In this document: positions 34,156 to 44,022 of the stretch, one piece after another
How positions within the stretch are numbered: position 1 is the first letter of the stretch
Layout: each line of letters opens with the position of its first letter
Assembly: GCA_902793685.1 (NCBI GenBank)
Contig: CADBEN010000004.1
Coordinates: 1 to 64,000, forward strand
Length of the DNA stretch: 64,000 nt
From: an uncultured Lachnospiraceae bacterium
GTDB lineage: Bacteria > Bacillota > Clostridia > Lachnospirales > Lachnospiraceae
Direction: 5' to 3'
The notes under the pieces: generated by a model
Told to the model about the DNA's origin: nothing
Database searches by the model: none
What the model saw: the letters and a program-made list of their open reading frames with translations, nothing else
Translations under genes and position numbers: made by a program

Positions 34156-35667
34156 ATGGAACTGATCCGTAAGGCGGAACAAAAGGGCTTCCGCTATACA
34201 TTGGTGCAGGGAAGCGCTGACACGGACGTCACGGCGCTCTGCTATGACTCCAGAAAGGCGTCCCCGGGATGCCTCTTCGTGTGCATGAAGGGCGCGAATT
34301 TTGATTCCCACGAGAAGCTCGGAGAGGTGGCGGCGGCAGGCGCCGCTGCGGCTGTTATTGATCACGACTGCCCGGTCCCGGAAGGGATCACGGTCCTGAA
34401 GGTGGCGGATTCCAGGCTCGCGCTGGCGGAGCTTTCCGCCGTGTGGTTTGATTTCCCGGCGGAAAAGATGCTGACCATCGGCATCACCGGAACCAAGGGA
34501 AAGACCACCACGGCCCACATGGTCCGGGCGATCCTGGAGGAGTCCGGGATGAAGACGGGCCTGATCGGCACCAACGGAATCACCATCGGGGAGAAGCACA
34601 CCGACACCAAAAACACTACGCCGGAGTCCTGGCAGGTCCAGGAGGCCTTCGCGGAGATGGTGGAGGCGGACTGCAAGGCGGTGGTCATGGAGGTCTCCAG
34701 CCAGGGACTCATGCTGAACCGCACCGGCGGCATCCGCTTTGACATCGGCGTGTTCACCAACATCTCCCCCGACCATATCGGCCCCAACGAGCACAAGAGC
34801 TTCGAGGAATATCTGATGTGGAAGTCGAAGCTGTTCACCCAGTGCCGTGTCGGCATCGTCAACATCGACGATCCCCACGCGCAGGACATCATGGCAAACG
34901 CGGAATGTGAGCAGATCCTGACCTTCAGCACGCAGAAAAAGGCGGATTTCATGATGGAAAACCTCCGCTATGTCTCCGAGCACGGTTTCGTGGGACTGGA
35001 GTTCACCTGCGTGAGCCTGCCGGGCACCTTTGAGACCAGAGTCGGCCTGCCGGGACGCTTCAACGCGGACAATGCCCTGGCGGCCCTGGCGGCCTGCACG
35101 GTGGCCAAGGCGGATCCCTACGCTCTGGAGCACGGTATGGAACACATGCGGGTCAACGGCCGCATGGAGATCGTGTGGTCCAAAGGATTTACGGTACTGG
35201 TGGACTATGCCCACAACGCGGTCAGCATGGAAAGCCTGCTCACCACCCTCAGGGAATACGAGCCGAAACGGCTGATCGTGGTGTTCGGCTGCGGCGGAAA
35301 CCGGGCGAAGGACCGGAGATATTCCATGGGTGAGATCGGCGGCAAGATGGCTGATCTTTCCGTGGTCACCGCGGACAATTCCCGTTTTGAGAAGGTGGAG
35401 GACATCATCGCGGATATCCGGAGCGCCATCGCGCCCACCGGAGGAAAATATATCGAGATCCCGGACCGCCGGGAGGCGATCTTCGAGGTGATCCGCAAGG
35501 CGGAGCCCGGCGATATGATCGCGGTCATCGGAAAGGGACATGAGGATTATCAGGAGATCAACGGCGTGCGCCACCATTTCCTGGACCGTGAAGTGATCGA
35601 GGAAGCGCTGGCGGAGAGGTTCCCGGAGGAAGCGGCTGCGCAGAAGAAAAAGGCGGAGAAGGTATGA
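34156..35667 (+). CDS. murE: UDP-N-acetylmuramyl-tripeptide synthetase
   Basis: This 503-residue Mur ligase adds the third amino acid to UDP-MurNAc-L-Ala-D-Glu. ATP site: TIGITGTKGKTTTAHMVRAI (about 108-127). TNISPDHIGPNEHKSFEEYL and MRVNGRMEIV (R-ligand for substrate), then VDYAHNAVSMESLL follow. The specificity loop reads TADNSRFEKVEDI (about 404-416). Diaminopimelate-adding enzymes usually have DNPR; here it is DNSR, still with the arginine, so meso-diaminopimelate is the best guess. It overlaps murF by four bases (ATGA), showing translational coupling. Confidence 0.93.
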   Translation: MELIRKAEQKGFRYTLVQGSADTDVTALCYDSRKASPGCLFVCMKGANFDSHEKLGEVAAAGAAAAVIDHDCPVPEGITVLKVADSRLALAELSAVWFDFPAEKMLTIGITGTKGKTTTAHMVRAILEESGMKTGLIGTNGITIGEKHTDTKNTTPESWQVQEAFAEMVEADCKAVVMEVSSQGLMLNRTGGIRFDIGVFTNISPDHIGPNEHKSFEEYLMWKSKLFTQCRVGIVNIDDPHAQDIMANAECEQILTFSTQKKADFMMENLRYVSEHGFVGLEFTCVSLPGTFETRVGLPGRFNADNALAALAACTVAKADPYALEHGMEHMRVNGRMEIVWSKGFTVLVDYAHNAVSMESLLTTLREYEPKRLIVVFGCGGNRAKDRRYSMGEIGGKMADLSVVTADNSRFEKVEDIIADIRSAIAPTGGKYIEIPDRREAIFEVIRKAEPGDMIAVIGKGHEDYQEINGVRHHFLDREVIEEALAERFPEEAAAQKKKAEKV

Positions 35668-37088
35668 AGGGACTGACAGTCAGAGACATTGCGGAGATCT
35701 GCGGCGGCAGGATCCTTCGGGGGGACCCGGAGGGAATGCCCTGCAGGATCAGCACGGATTCCCGGGAGGAGCTTGAAAACGCGCTGTTCGTCCCGGTCAT
35801 CGGCGAGCGGACGGACGGCCACAAATATCTGTGCCAGGTGGCGGAGAAGGGCGCCGCGGCAGCCTTCACTTCGGAGGGAGACCCCTTCGCGGACGATGCT
35901 GCCGGGATTCCGGAGAGCTTCGCCCTGATCGCTGTGGATGACACGGTGAAGGCGCTGCAGGATCTGGGCGCCGGATGCCGGAAGCTGCACCCCATTCCGC
36001 TGGTGGGCGTGACGGGAAGTGTAGGAAAGACCTCGACCCGGGAGATCATCGCCGCGGCCCTGTCCGCAGGGAAGAAGGTCTTCCGGACCAAAGGAAACCA
36101 CAACAGCCAGATCGGCGTCCCCATCACCCTCTCGGAGCTTTCCGGCGAGGATGAGATCGGCGTCATCGAGATGGGCATGAGCAATTTCGGGGAGATGTCA
36201 CGGCTCAGCCGGATGGTGCGTCCGGACGCGGCAGTCTTCACGAATGTCGGGGAAGCCCATCTCGAGATCCTCGGCTCCAAAGAGAATATCCGCAGCGAAA
36301 AGCTGCACATCCAGGACTGCATGCCGGAACAGGCGGTGCTGTTCGTGAACGGGGACGACCCCCTGCTACGGGACTGCCCGCTGCGGGAGGGCGTGCGCCG
36401 CGTGCGCTACGGCACCTCCGAAGGATGCGATGTCCGGGCCGTCAACATCGACCTCAGTCACGGAAGACCGAAGTTTGAGGTGCTGGCGGGAGAGGAGCGG
36501 ATCCCGGTGTCCCTGAATGTCTACGGAATGCACCATGTGCTGAATGCGTCTGCCGCGCTGGCGGTCGCGAAGGAGTACGGGGTGGATCTCCGGAAGGCGG
36601 CGGAGGCTGTGGCAGAGTTCCGCGGGTACCGCCACCGTCAGCAGATGACGGAGCGGGACGGGATCCTGGTCTTTGACGACGCATACAACGCGAGCCCGCT
36701 TTCCATGAAGGCTTCGCTGGATATTCTGGAAAACCTGAACAGCGGCGGGCGCCGGATCGCGGTGCTCGGCGACATGAAGGAACTCGGCGCGGAGGAGGCG
36801 GAGATGCACTTCGGCGTCGGAAAACAGCTTGGCGGAAAACGCCAGGCGGATATTCTCTTTACGCTGGGAGACCTGTCCCGCGAGATCGCGGCCGGGGTCC
36901 TTGCGGCGGAGAAGGAAATGAATATCCCGGAGGCGGACCGGATCCCGGTCCGGAGCTTTGACGACCGGGAGACTCTGTACGCAGCGCTTCTTTCTGAGGT
37001 GAAGGCCGGTGATACCGTGCTTTTCAAGAGCTCCAACAGCCTGAAGCTTTACGAACTCGCAGACAGATTAGGTGGAAATGCAGAATAA
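35664..37088 (+). CDS. murF: UDP-N-acetylmuramoyl-tripeptide--D-alanyl-D-alanine ligase
   Basis: This 474-residue enzyme adds D-Ala-D-Ala to the UDP-MurNAc tripeptide. ATP site VGVTGSVGKTSTREIIAAAL (about 114-133), TKGNHNSQIGVPITL, VIEMGMSNFGEMSRL, FTNVGEAHLE and VFDDAYNASPLSMKASLDIL are all typical. It is the partner of murE upstream, and its end overlaps the priA start. Confidence 0.95.
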   Translation: MKGLTVRDIAEICGGRILRGDPEGMPCRISTDSREELENALFVPVIGERTDGHKYLCQVAEKGAAAAFTSEGDPFADDAAGIPESFALIAVDDTVKALQDLGAGCRKLHPIPLVGVTGSVGKTSTREIIAAALSAGKKVFRTKGNHNSQIGVPITLSELSGEDEIGVIEMGMSNFGEMSRLSRMVRPDAAVFTNVGEAHLEILGSKENIRSEKLHIQDCMPEQAVLFVNGDDPLLRDCPLREGVRRVRYGTSEGCDVRAVNIDLSHGRPKFEVLAGEERIPVSLNVYGMHHVLNASAALAVAKEYGVDLRKAAEAVAEFRGYRHRQQMTERDGILVFDDAYNASPLSMKASLDILENLNSGGRRIAVLGDMKELGAEEAEMHFGVGKQLGGKRQADILFTLGDLSREIAAGVLAAEKEMNIPEADRIPVRSFDDRETLYAALLSEVKAGDTVLFKSSNSLKLYELADRLGGNAE

Positions 37089-39294
37089 TAAGTACGCAGA
37101 TGTCGTTATCGACATTACGAACGAAAACGTGGACCGGCCATTTACCTATGCGGTGCCGGAATCTCTCAGGGATTCCGCGCGCCCGGGGATGCCGGTCCTG
37201 GTGCCTTTCGGGAACGGCGGGCGGACAAAGACCGGCTATATCATTGCCCTGAAGGAAGAGACGGAGCTGGATCCGGCCCGGGTAAAGGAGATCCTGGGGC
37301 CGGCCGGCGGCGCCGTGACCGCGGAGACCACTCTGATCGAGCTGGCGGTCTGGATGCATGAGCATTACGGCTGCATGCTGAACCAGGCCCTGCGGACGGT
37401 CATGCCGGTGCGGAACCGGGTGGCGGTGCGGAAGAGCCGGCTGATCCGGAGCTGTCTTCCGGAGCAGGAGCTCAGGGAATTTGCCGCGGAAATGCGGCGG
37501 AAGCACCGGGCGGCCATGGCGCGCCTCGCGGAGGCGCTGGCGGAAAGCGGAGGCAGCCTTTCTTATGAAGAGGCGGGCAGAAGGCTTTCCGTGGGGATCA
37601 CCACGCTCCGCTCTCTGGAGAAGCAGGGTGTGATCACGGTGGCGGAAGGAGCCGGGGAGACGGCGCCGCTGCCTGCACGGCCGGGTATTGTCCTCACGGA
37701 GGAGCAGGCCGCCGCGGCAGAGATCTTCCGGGCGGACCTGGCGGTCGGAAAACAGGGGAAATACCTGCTTTTCGGGATCACCGGCAGCGGGAAGACCGAG
37801 GTCTATGCCGAGATGATCCGGGAAGTCCTTTCCCGGGGCCGGCAGGTGATCCTTCTGATCCCGGAGATCTCCCTCACCTTCCAGACGGTGGAGCGGATGC
37901 GGGGCTTCTTCGGCGACCGGGTGGCGATCCTGCATTCCCGTCTCTCCGACGGAGAGCGTTTTGAACAGTTCCGCCGGGCGGCGGACGGAAGCGCCGACAT
38001 CATGATCGGCCCGCGCTCCGCCCTGTTCGCGCCGTTTTCCGATCTGGGGCTTATCATTATCGACGAAGAACATGACGGGGCCTACCGCAGCGATACGGTC
38101 CCCTGTTATGAAGCCCGGGACGTGGCGGAAAAGCGGGCGGAGATCTGCGGCGCGTCCCTGGTGCTCGGCAGCGCCACTCCCAGTACGGCTTCCTTCCGGA
38201 AGGCGGCCCGGGGAGAGTTCCGGCTCCTGACGCTCACAAAGCGGGCGGTGCAGGGCGCCGTTCCTGCGGAGGTCCATGTGGCGGACCTCCGGGAAGAACT
38301 GAAGTCCGGGAACCGCTCCGTCTTCAGCCGGATCCTTCAGGAGAAGATCCGGGACCGGCTGGCGAGAAAGGAACAGGTGATCCTGTTCATGAACCGGCGG
38401 GGCTATTCCAGTTTTGTGTCCTGCCGTTCCTGCGGAAACGCGATCCGCTGCCCTCACTGCGACGTGACCCTGAAGCTTCACACCGGCGGGCGGCTCATGT
38501 GCCATTACTGCGGCCACACGGAGGCCATGCCCGACAAGTGTCCCTCCTGCGGATCCCCCTACATCGCCGGTTTCGGCACCGGGACCCAGAAGCTGGAAGA
38601 ACTGACGCGGAAGATGTTCCCGGAGGCGAAGGTGGTCCGGATGGACGCGGATGCCGCGGCGGGAAAGAACGCGGCGCGGGACATCCTGGCGGAGTTTGCG
38701 GCGGGTAAGGCGGATATCCTGATCGGGACCCAGATGGTGGTGAAGGGACATGATTTCCCGAATGTAACGCTGGTGGGCATCATGGCTGCGGATACGGAAC
38801 TCTATGTGAGCCGCTATGACAGCGCGGAGCGGACCTTCCAGCTGCTGACCCAGGCCGCGGGCCGGGCGGGGCGCGGAAAAAGGCCCGGGGACGTGGTGAT
38901 CCAGACCTACCGGCCGGAGCACTACGCGGTGCAGTGCGCCGCGGCGCAGGATTACCGGGAGTTTTTCCGGAACGAGATCGCCTACCGGGAGACCGGCAGC
39001 TATCCGCCGGTCATGCACCTTCTGGCGATCCAGCTGTCTTCCATGGACGAGGAGCTCCTGACCCGGGCGGCCGCAGGGTACGCGGACCTTCTGGACCGGG
39101 AAGGGCAGAAGCTCGGCACCATGCAGATCGGGCCGGTCAACGCGCCGGTGTACAAAGTTCACGATTACTTCAGAAAGTGGATATATATTAAACATCTGTC
39201 CTATGATATACTTGTAACCGTTAAAAACGGAACGGAGACGGCTTTCCGGGAAGCATTTCCCAGGGGGGTTTCCGCTCTTTATGATTTCAGCTGA
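37078..39294 (+). CDS. priA: Primosomal protein N' (replication restart helicase PriA)
   Basis: The product is 738 residues from ATG 37078 (a GTG six bases earlier is possible); it overlaps murF by 11 bases. An N-terminal DNA-binding domain (RPFTYAVPE, PGMPVLVPFGN) leads into a superfamily 2 helicase with Walker A LFGITGSGKTEVYAEMI and the DEEH box IIIDEEHDGAYRSD. The zinc-binding insert has eight cysteines in four pairs (CRSCG, CPHCD, CHYCG, CPSCG). The TQMVVKGHDFPNVTLV and QAAGRAGRGKRPG motifs close the helicase. It reloads the replicative helicase at stalled forks. Confidence 0.94.
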   Translation: MQNNKYADVVIDITNENVDRPFTYAVPESLRDSARPGMPVLVPFGNGGRTKTGYIIALKEETELDPARVKEILGPAGGAVTAETTLIELAVWMHEHYGCMLNQALRTVMPVRNRVAVRKSRLIRSCLPEQELREFAAEMRRKHRAAMARLAEALAESGGSLSYEEAGRRLSVGITTLRSLEKQGVITVAEGAGETAPLPARPGIVLTEEQAAAAEIFRADLAVGKQGKYLLFGITGSGKTEVYAEMIREVLSRGRQVILLIPEISLTFQTVERMRGFFGDRVAILHSRLSDGERFEQFRRAADGSADIMIGPRSALFAPFSDLGLIIIDEEHDGAYRSDTVPCYEARDVAEKRAEICGASLVLGSATPSTASFRKAARGEFRLLTLTKRAVQGAVPAEVHVADLREELKSGNRSVFSRILQEKIRDRLARKEQVILFMNRRGYSSFVSCRSCGNAIRCPHCDVTLKLHTGGRLMCHYCGHTEAMPDKCPSCGSPYIAGFGTGTQKLEELTRKMFPEAKVVRMDADAAAGKNAARDILAEFAAGKADILIGTQMVVKGHDFPNVTLVGIMAADTELYVSRYDSAERTFQLLTQAAGRAGRGKRPGDVVIQTYRPEHYAVQCAAAQDYREFFRNEIAYRETGSYPPVMHLLAIQLSSMDEELLTRAAAGYADLLDREGQKLGTMQIGPVNAPVYKVHDYFRKWIYIKHLSYDILVTVKNGTETAFREAFPRGVSALYDFS

Positions 39295-39306
39295 AAGGAT
39301 ACAGAT

Positions 39307-39834
39307 ATGGCACTGAGGAACGTCCGGGAGATCGGAGACCCGATCCTTGAAAAGATTTGCAGACCTGTAAAGGAGATGAACGACAGGACGCGGGAGCTGA
39401 TCGCCGACATGTTCGACACCATGCACGAGTCGAACGGCGTCGGTCTGGCGGCGCCCCAGGTCGGGATCCTGAAGCGGATCGTCGTGATCGAGGTGGAGGA
39501 AGGTGAGTCCTACGTGCTCATCAATCCCGAGATCACCGCGCAGGACGGGGAACAGACCGGCTATGAGGGCTGCCTCAGCGTTCCAGGGAAGACCGGGGTC
39601 GTGACCCGTCCGGAGCACGTGGTCTGCAATGCGATGAACGAGGAGATGGAGCCTTACACCATCGAGGCGGAGGGCCTGCTGGCCCGGTGCATCTGCCATG
39701 AACTCGACCATCTGGACGGCCATCTCTACGTGGAGCTTGCCGGCGACCAGCTCTATGACAATGAGGAGCTGGAGCAGATGGAAGCAGAGGCCGAGGCGGA
39801 AGAAGCAGGTGCGGACGAGGCAGAGGAGAACTAA
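39307..39834 (+). CDS. def: Peptide deformylase
   Basis: This 175-residue metalloenzyme removes the formyl group from new proteins. The three motifs are GVGLAAPQVG, EGCLSVPG (metal Cys) and CHELDHLDGHLYVE (HExxH). The last 25 residues are an acidic tail (EQMEAEAEAEEAGADEAEEN) beyond the usual fold. It is followed after six bases by fmt, whose product adds that formyl group. Confidence 0.96.
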   Translation: MALRNVREIGDPILEKICRPVKEMNDRTRELIADMFDTMHESNGVGLAAPQVGILKRIVVIEVEEGESYVLINPEITAQDGEQTGYEGCLSVPGKTGVVTRPEHVVCNAMNEEMEPYTIEAEGLLARCICHELDHLDGHLYVELAGDQLYDNEELEQMEAEAEAEEAGADEAEEN

Positions 39835-39840
39835 GATACA

Positions 39841-40779
39841 ATGAAGATCATCTATATGGGAACACCGGATTTTGCGGTGGGCCCCCTGAAGGCGCTGATC
39901 GGTGCGGGCCATGACGTGGTCTGTGTCCTGACCCGGGCGGACAAGCCCAAGGGCAGGGGCCATGCAGTGCAGTTTTCCCCGGTGAAGGAGGCGGCGCTGG
40001 AGGCCGGGATCCCGGTGCTTCAGCCGGTGCGGATGAAGGATCCGGAGCTCTGGAAAACGCTGGAGGACTACGGCGCGGACCTGTTCGTGGTGGCGGCCTA
40101 CGGAAGGATCCTCCCGAAGGAGATCCTCTCGATCCCGAAATACGGGTGCGTGAACATTCACGCGTCGCTGCTTCCGGACTACCGGGGCGCAGCGCCCATC
40201 CAGTGGGCGGTGATCGACGGCCGGAAGGAGTCCGGCGTCACCACCATGCTGATGAACGAAGGACTGGATACCGGAGACATTCTCCGCCAGTACCGGATCA
40301 CTCTGGCAGATGACGAGACCGGCGGCTCCCTGTTTGACAAGCTGGCGGCGCTGGGGTCGGAGGCGATCCTGGACACCGTGAAGGGCCTGGAGGACGGCAG
40401 CATCGTCCCCGTGAAGCAGGAGGAGACGACGACGCCCTACGCGGCCATGCTGACCAAGGAAATGGGGCTTGCGGACTGGTCGAAGGACGCGGAGACGCTG
40501 GAACGGCTGATCCGCGGACTGGATCCCTGGCCGGGCGTCTACAGCTATCTCGACGGGAAAATGCTGAAGCTCTGGAAGGCGGAGGTCCTTCCGGAGGGCG
40601 GAAGTGATGCGGCGCCGGGAACCATTCTTTCCGTGAAAAACGGACTTGCGGTGCAGACCGGAAAGGGCGCGCTCTTGGTCACGGAGCTCCAGCCCGAGGG
40701 AAAAAAGCGCATGGCGGCCGATGCATGGCTCCGCGGCGCCCGTGTTTCCCCGGGAGACTGCTTCCACAGTGAACGTTGA
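39841..40779 (+). CDS. fmt: Methionyl-tRNA formyltransferase
   Basis: This 312-residue enzyme formylates initiator methionyl-tRNA with 10-formyl-tetrahydrofolate. MGTPDFAVGPLKALI, NIHASLLPDYRGAAPIQWA (from about 106, with the catalytic Asn-His-Asp set) and GLDTGDI match the family; the C-terminal OB-like tRNA-binding domain follows. It lies directly after def, the classical pair. Confidence 0.95.
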   Translation: MKIIYMGTPDFAVGPLKALIGAGHDVVCVLTRADKPKGRGHAVQFSPVKEAALEAGIPVLQPVRMKDPELWKTLEDYGADLFVVAAYGRILPKEILSIPKYGCVNIHASLLPDYRGAAPIQWAVIDGRKESGVTTMLMNEGLDTGDILRQYRITLADDETGGSLFDKLAALGSEAILDTVKGLEDGSIVPVKQEETTTPYAAMLTKEMGLADWSKDAETLERLIRGLDPWPGVYSYLDGKMLKLWKAEVLPEGGSDAAPGTILSVKNGLAVQTGKGALLVTELQPEGKKRMAADAWLRGARVSPGDCFHSER

Positions 40780-40799
40780 GCAATTGAAAGGAGGCAAAC

Positions 40800-41507
40800 A
40801 TGTTCTTTTATGACTGGACATATTTTCTTGTTCTGCTCGGCGCCGTCCTCTGCATGATGGCGTCCGCAAAGATGAGATCGACCTACGCCAGATATTCGCA
40901 GGTCCGCAGCATGTCCGGGCTGACCGGGCGGGAGACTGCGCAGCGGATCCTCGCGGCGAACGGGATCTACGACGTCACGGTCAACCGGGTGCCGGGAGAC
41001 CTGACGGATCACTATGATCCGAATAAAAAAGTAGTGAATCTTTCGGAAAGCATCTATGATTCACCCAGTATTGCCGCGGTCAGCGTCGCAGCCCACGAGT
41101 GCGGCCACGCGATCCAGGACAACACGGATTATCTGCCGCTGCGGATCCGCGCGGCTCTGGTCCCGGTGGCGAACATCGGCGCGCAGGCCAGCTGGCCGCT
41201 GATCCTGATCGGCGTCCTTCTGGCGAATTTCGGTTCCGTCTTCGGAATCCAGCTTCTGAATATCGGCATCATGGCATTCAGCCTGGCTGTCCTGTTCCAG
41301 ATCATTACGCTGCCGGTGGAGTTCAACGCAAGCAACCGTGCCCTGGTGCAGCTGGATTCGATGAACCTGGTCCCGGATCAGGAGCTTCCCTACGCGCGGA
41401 AGGTCCTGGGCGCGGCGGCCCTGACGTACGTGGCATCGGCATCGGCTTCGCTTCTGCAGCTGCTCCGGCTGTATCTCCTCTTCGGCGGAAGGAGAAGACG
41501 TGACTAA
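40800..41507 (+). CDS. Membrane zinc metallopeptidase (YugP family)
   Basis: This 235-residue membrane protein has an N-terminal helix, the zinc motif AAHECGHAIQD (HExxH, about residues 98-108) and three further hydrophobic segments. It matches the Zn_peptidase_2 family, of which B. subtilis YugP is a member; substrates are not known. The gene is regularly found between fmt and rsmB in clostridia, as here. AAAGGAGGCAAAC gives the start. Confidence 0.88.
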   Translation: MFFYDWTYFLVLLGAVLCMMASAKMRSTYARYSQVRSMSGLTGRETAQRILAANGIYDVTVNRVPGDLTDHYDPNKKVVNLSESIYDSPSIAAVSVAAHECGHAIQDNTDYLPLRIRAALVPVANIGAQASWPLILIGVLLANFGSVFGIQLLNIGIMAFSLAVLFQIITLPVEFNASNRALVQLDSMNLVPDQELPYARKVLGAAALTYVASASASLLQLLRLYLLFGGRRRRD

Positions 41508-42921
41508 GGAAAATGCAAGATCTGTCGCCCTCGACTGTCTCATGCTGACAGTCGAGGAGGGACAGTTTTCTCATGCGGTCCTGAACGGCGCCCGGGCGAA
41601 ATACGCCTGGATGACGCCGGAAGACCGCTCTTTTTTTACAAGGCTGGTCCACGGGACCCTGGAGTACCTGATCCAGGCGGACAGGATCCTGGACGCCCGC
41701 AGTTCCGTGAAGGTGCGGAAGATGAAGCCGGCGGTCCGGAACATTCTCCGGATGTCGGTGTACCAGCTTCTGTATCTTGACCGGATCCCGGCGCGGGCCG
41801 TGATCAACGAGGCGGTGAATCTGACGGCCGCCCGGGGACTGCACGGTCTGAAGGGCTTTGTGAACGCAGTCCTGCGCAGGATCTCCTCCGAGCGGGAGAT
41901 GATCCTGAAAGATATTGCGGAAAGCAAAGATCTGACGTATAAATATTCCTGCCCCGGGTGGATCGTATCGCTGCTCGTGAAGCAGTACGGCCGGGAGCGG
42001 GCAGAGGGAGCGCTGGCCGCCTTCCTCGAACCGCAGCCCCTCTGGTTCCGGAGGAACCGGACCGCGGAGCGGCTGTCGGAGGAAGCTTCGGCAGTCCCGG
42101 GGCCGGCAGGAAGTTCAGAAAACGCCGGCAGTTCATCGGCGGATGGCAGCGCAGAGACAGGCGCCCGTTCAGACAATGCCTGTCCCTGGGATCCGGACAT
42201 TTTCGAACTCCGGGACGGCGGAAAGCTGAAGGATCCTGAGCTTCTCACCGGCGGTGCCGGCTGGATCCAGGACCTGAGCTCCGCCATTGCCGTGCGGGCG
42301 GCAGCGCCTGCGCCGGGAATGACGGTGATCGATCTCTGCGCGGCGCCGGGCGGAAAGTCCATGGCGGCGGCAGACCTTATGGGGAATACCGGCCTGATCC
42401 GCGCCTTTGACCTGACGGAGGCAAAGGTGGAGCTGATCCGGGAGAATGCATCCCGGAACGGGTTTTCCTGTATTCAGACGGCTGAGAACGATGCCCGGAT
42501 CTTCCGGGAAGACCTTGAAGGTACGGCGGACCTGGTGATCGCGGACCTGCCCTGCTCGGGTCTCGGCGTCATCGGCAGAAAGCCTGACATCCGCAGAAAT
42601 GCTTCCCCGGAGGGAATCGCGTCCCTGGCGGCGCTGCAGAGGGAGATCCTGTCTGCGGCGGTGCGGTATGTAAAGCCCGGCGGGAAGCTTCTTTTCAGCA
42701 CCTGTACCATGACCTTCGCGGAGAATGACGAGAACCGCGCGTGGATCCTTGCGTCCTTTCCGGATTTCACGCCTGTGGATCTCAGCGAGGGGCTTCCGCT
42801 TCCTGCAGAGGTCCCGGGGGCGGAGACCCTTAAAGAGGGGTATTTCCAGATCCTTCCCGGCGCGCTTCCCTGCGACGGCTTCTTTTTCTCCCTGTTCCGA
42901 AAGACTGGAGGCGGGGTATGA
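41500..42921 (+). CDS. rsmB: 16S rRNA (cytosine-967-C5)-methyltransferase
   Basis: This 473-residue enzyme has an N-terminal NusB-like helical domain (about 1-140) and a C-terminal SAM methyltransferase. The SAM site is VIDLCAAPGGKSMAAADLM. The two cysteines of the RNA m5C mechanism are in DLPCSGLGVIGRKPDI (Cys352, the release cysteine) and FSTCTM (nucleophile). A Ser/Gly/Ala-rich insertion (about 195-230) is unusual. The GTG start at 41500 follows GGAAGGAG and overlaps the peptidase gene by eight bases. It overlaps rlmN by four. Confidence 0.94.
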   Translation: MTKENARSVALDCLMLTVEEGQFSHAVLNGARAKYAWMTPEDRSFFTRLVHGTLEYLIQADRILDARSSVKVRKMKPAVRNILRMSVYQLLYLDRIPARAVINEAVNLTAARGLHGLKGFVNAVLRRISSEREMILKDIAESKDLTYKYSCPGWIVSLLVKQYGRERAEGALAAFLEPQPLWFRRNRTAERLSEEASAVPGPAGSSENAGSSSADGSAETGARSDNACPWDPDIFELRDGGKLKDPELLTGGAGWIQDLSSAIAVRAAAPAPGMTVIDLCAAPGGKSMAAADLMGNTGLIRAFDLTEAKVELIRENASRNGFSCIQTAENDARIFREDLEGTADLVIADLPCSGLGVIGRKPDIRRNASPEGIASLAALQREILSAAVRYVKPGGKLLFSTCTMTFAENDENRAWILASFPDFTPVDLSEGLPLPAEVPGAETLKEGYFQILPGALPCDGFFFSLFRKTGGGV

Positions 42922-43982
42922 CAGATATCAAATCCATGTTCCCGGCGGAGCTGGAGGTCTTTGTGAAGGAACTCGGGGAACCGAAATTCCGGGCGAAGCA
43001 GCTCTACGAGTGGATCCATCGGAGACATGCGGCGTCCTTTGACGAGATGACGAATCTCCCTAAGCAGCTCAGGGAAAAGCTGTCCGAAAATGCTTCTCTC
43101 TGCGTGCTGCAGCCGGTGACCGTGCAGGTCTCCCGGCTTGACGGGACCCGGAAATACCTCTTCCGGCTTCCGGACGGAAACTGTATTGAGAGCGTATTCA
43201 TGCGTTATCACCACGGGAACAGCGTATGCATCAGTTCCCAGGCGGGCTGCCGCATGGGCTGCCGCTTCTGCGCCTCCACCATCGGCGGGCTCTCCCGGAG
43301 TCTGACGGCGGGGGAGATGCTGGGCCAGATCTACCGGATCACAGAGGAGACAGGAGAGCGCGTCTCCAACGTGGTGATCATGGGCTCCGGCGAACCCATG
43401 GACAACTACGACAACATCGTCCGCTTTATCCGGATGATCAGCGGCGAAGAGGGGATGAACCTGAGTCAGCGGAACATCACGGTGTCCACCTGCGGTATCG
43501 TCCCGAAGATGCGCGAGTTCGCGGAGGAGGGACTGCAGGTCACCCTGGCCCTGTCCCTGCACGCTGCGGATGACGAGACCCGGAAGGAGCTGATGCCCAT
43601 CGCGAACCGCTACACGATCAAAGAAGCCCTGGATGCCTGCGCATATTACTTTGAGAAGACCGGCCGGCGGGTGAGCTATGAGTACAGCCTGGTGGCAGGC
43701 GTCAACGATACGCCGGAGGAAGCGGACAGGCTGATCCGGCTGCTGCGGCACCGGAACGGTCACGTTAATCTGATCCCGGTGAACCCCGTGACCGAGCGGA
43801 ATTACCGGGAGTCGGCCCCGGCGGCGGTGCAGCGCTTCAAGAATCAGCTTGAAAAGAACGGGATAAATGTTACTATTAGAAGGGAAATGGGCCGGGATAT
43901 CGATGGCGCCTGCGGGCAGCTCCGGCGGCGTTACGCCGAGGATCCGCAGAGTGTATCTCCCGGTGAAACTGTAGAGAAATGA
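42918..43982 (+). CDS. rlmN: 23S rRNA (adenine-2503-C2)-methyltransferase / tRNA A37 methyltransferase
   Basis: This 354-residue radical-SAM enzyme holds the iron-sulfur cluster with CRMGCRFCAS (CxxxCxxC). VVIMGSGEPMDNYDN, RNITVSTCGIVPKM, LALSLHAADDETR and YEYSLVAGVNDTPEEADRL are typical RlmN blocks. The partner methyl-carrying cysteines are at STCGI and near the C-terminus (GACGQLRRRY). It is coupled to rsmB by an ATGA overlap. Confidence 0.95.
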   Translation: MTDIKSMFPAELEVFVKELGEPKFRAKQLYEWIHRRHAASFDEMTNLPKQLREKLSENASLCVLQPVTVQVSRLDGTRKYLFRLPDGNCIESVFMRYHHGNSVCISSQAGCRMGCRFCASTIGGLSRSLTAGEMLGQIYRITEETGERVSNVVIMGSGEPMDNYDNIVRFIRMISGEEGMNLSQRNITVSTCGIVPKMREFAEEGLQVTLALSLHAADDETRKELMPIANRYTIKEALDACAYYFEKTGRRVSYEYSLVAGVNDTPEEADRLIRLLRHRNGHVNLIPVNPVTERNYRESAPAAVQRFKNQLEKNGINVTIRREMGRDIDGACGQLRRRYAEDPQSVSPGETVEK

Positions 43983-44022
43983 TGGAACGGGTGCCGAAAG
44001 ACGCCCGATTTGGAGTATCTGA

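Noticed and set aside
37024-40869. A 1281-codon open frame on the - strand across murF, priA, def and fmt
   Set aside because: It lies antisense to four well-supported genes. Long antisense frames are expected when third codon positions are very GC-rich. It has no ribosome site and no recognisable domain.
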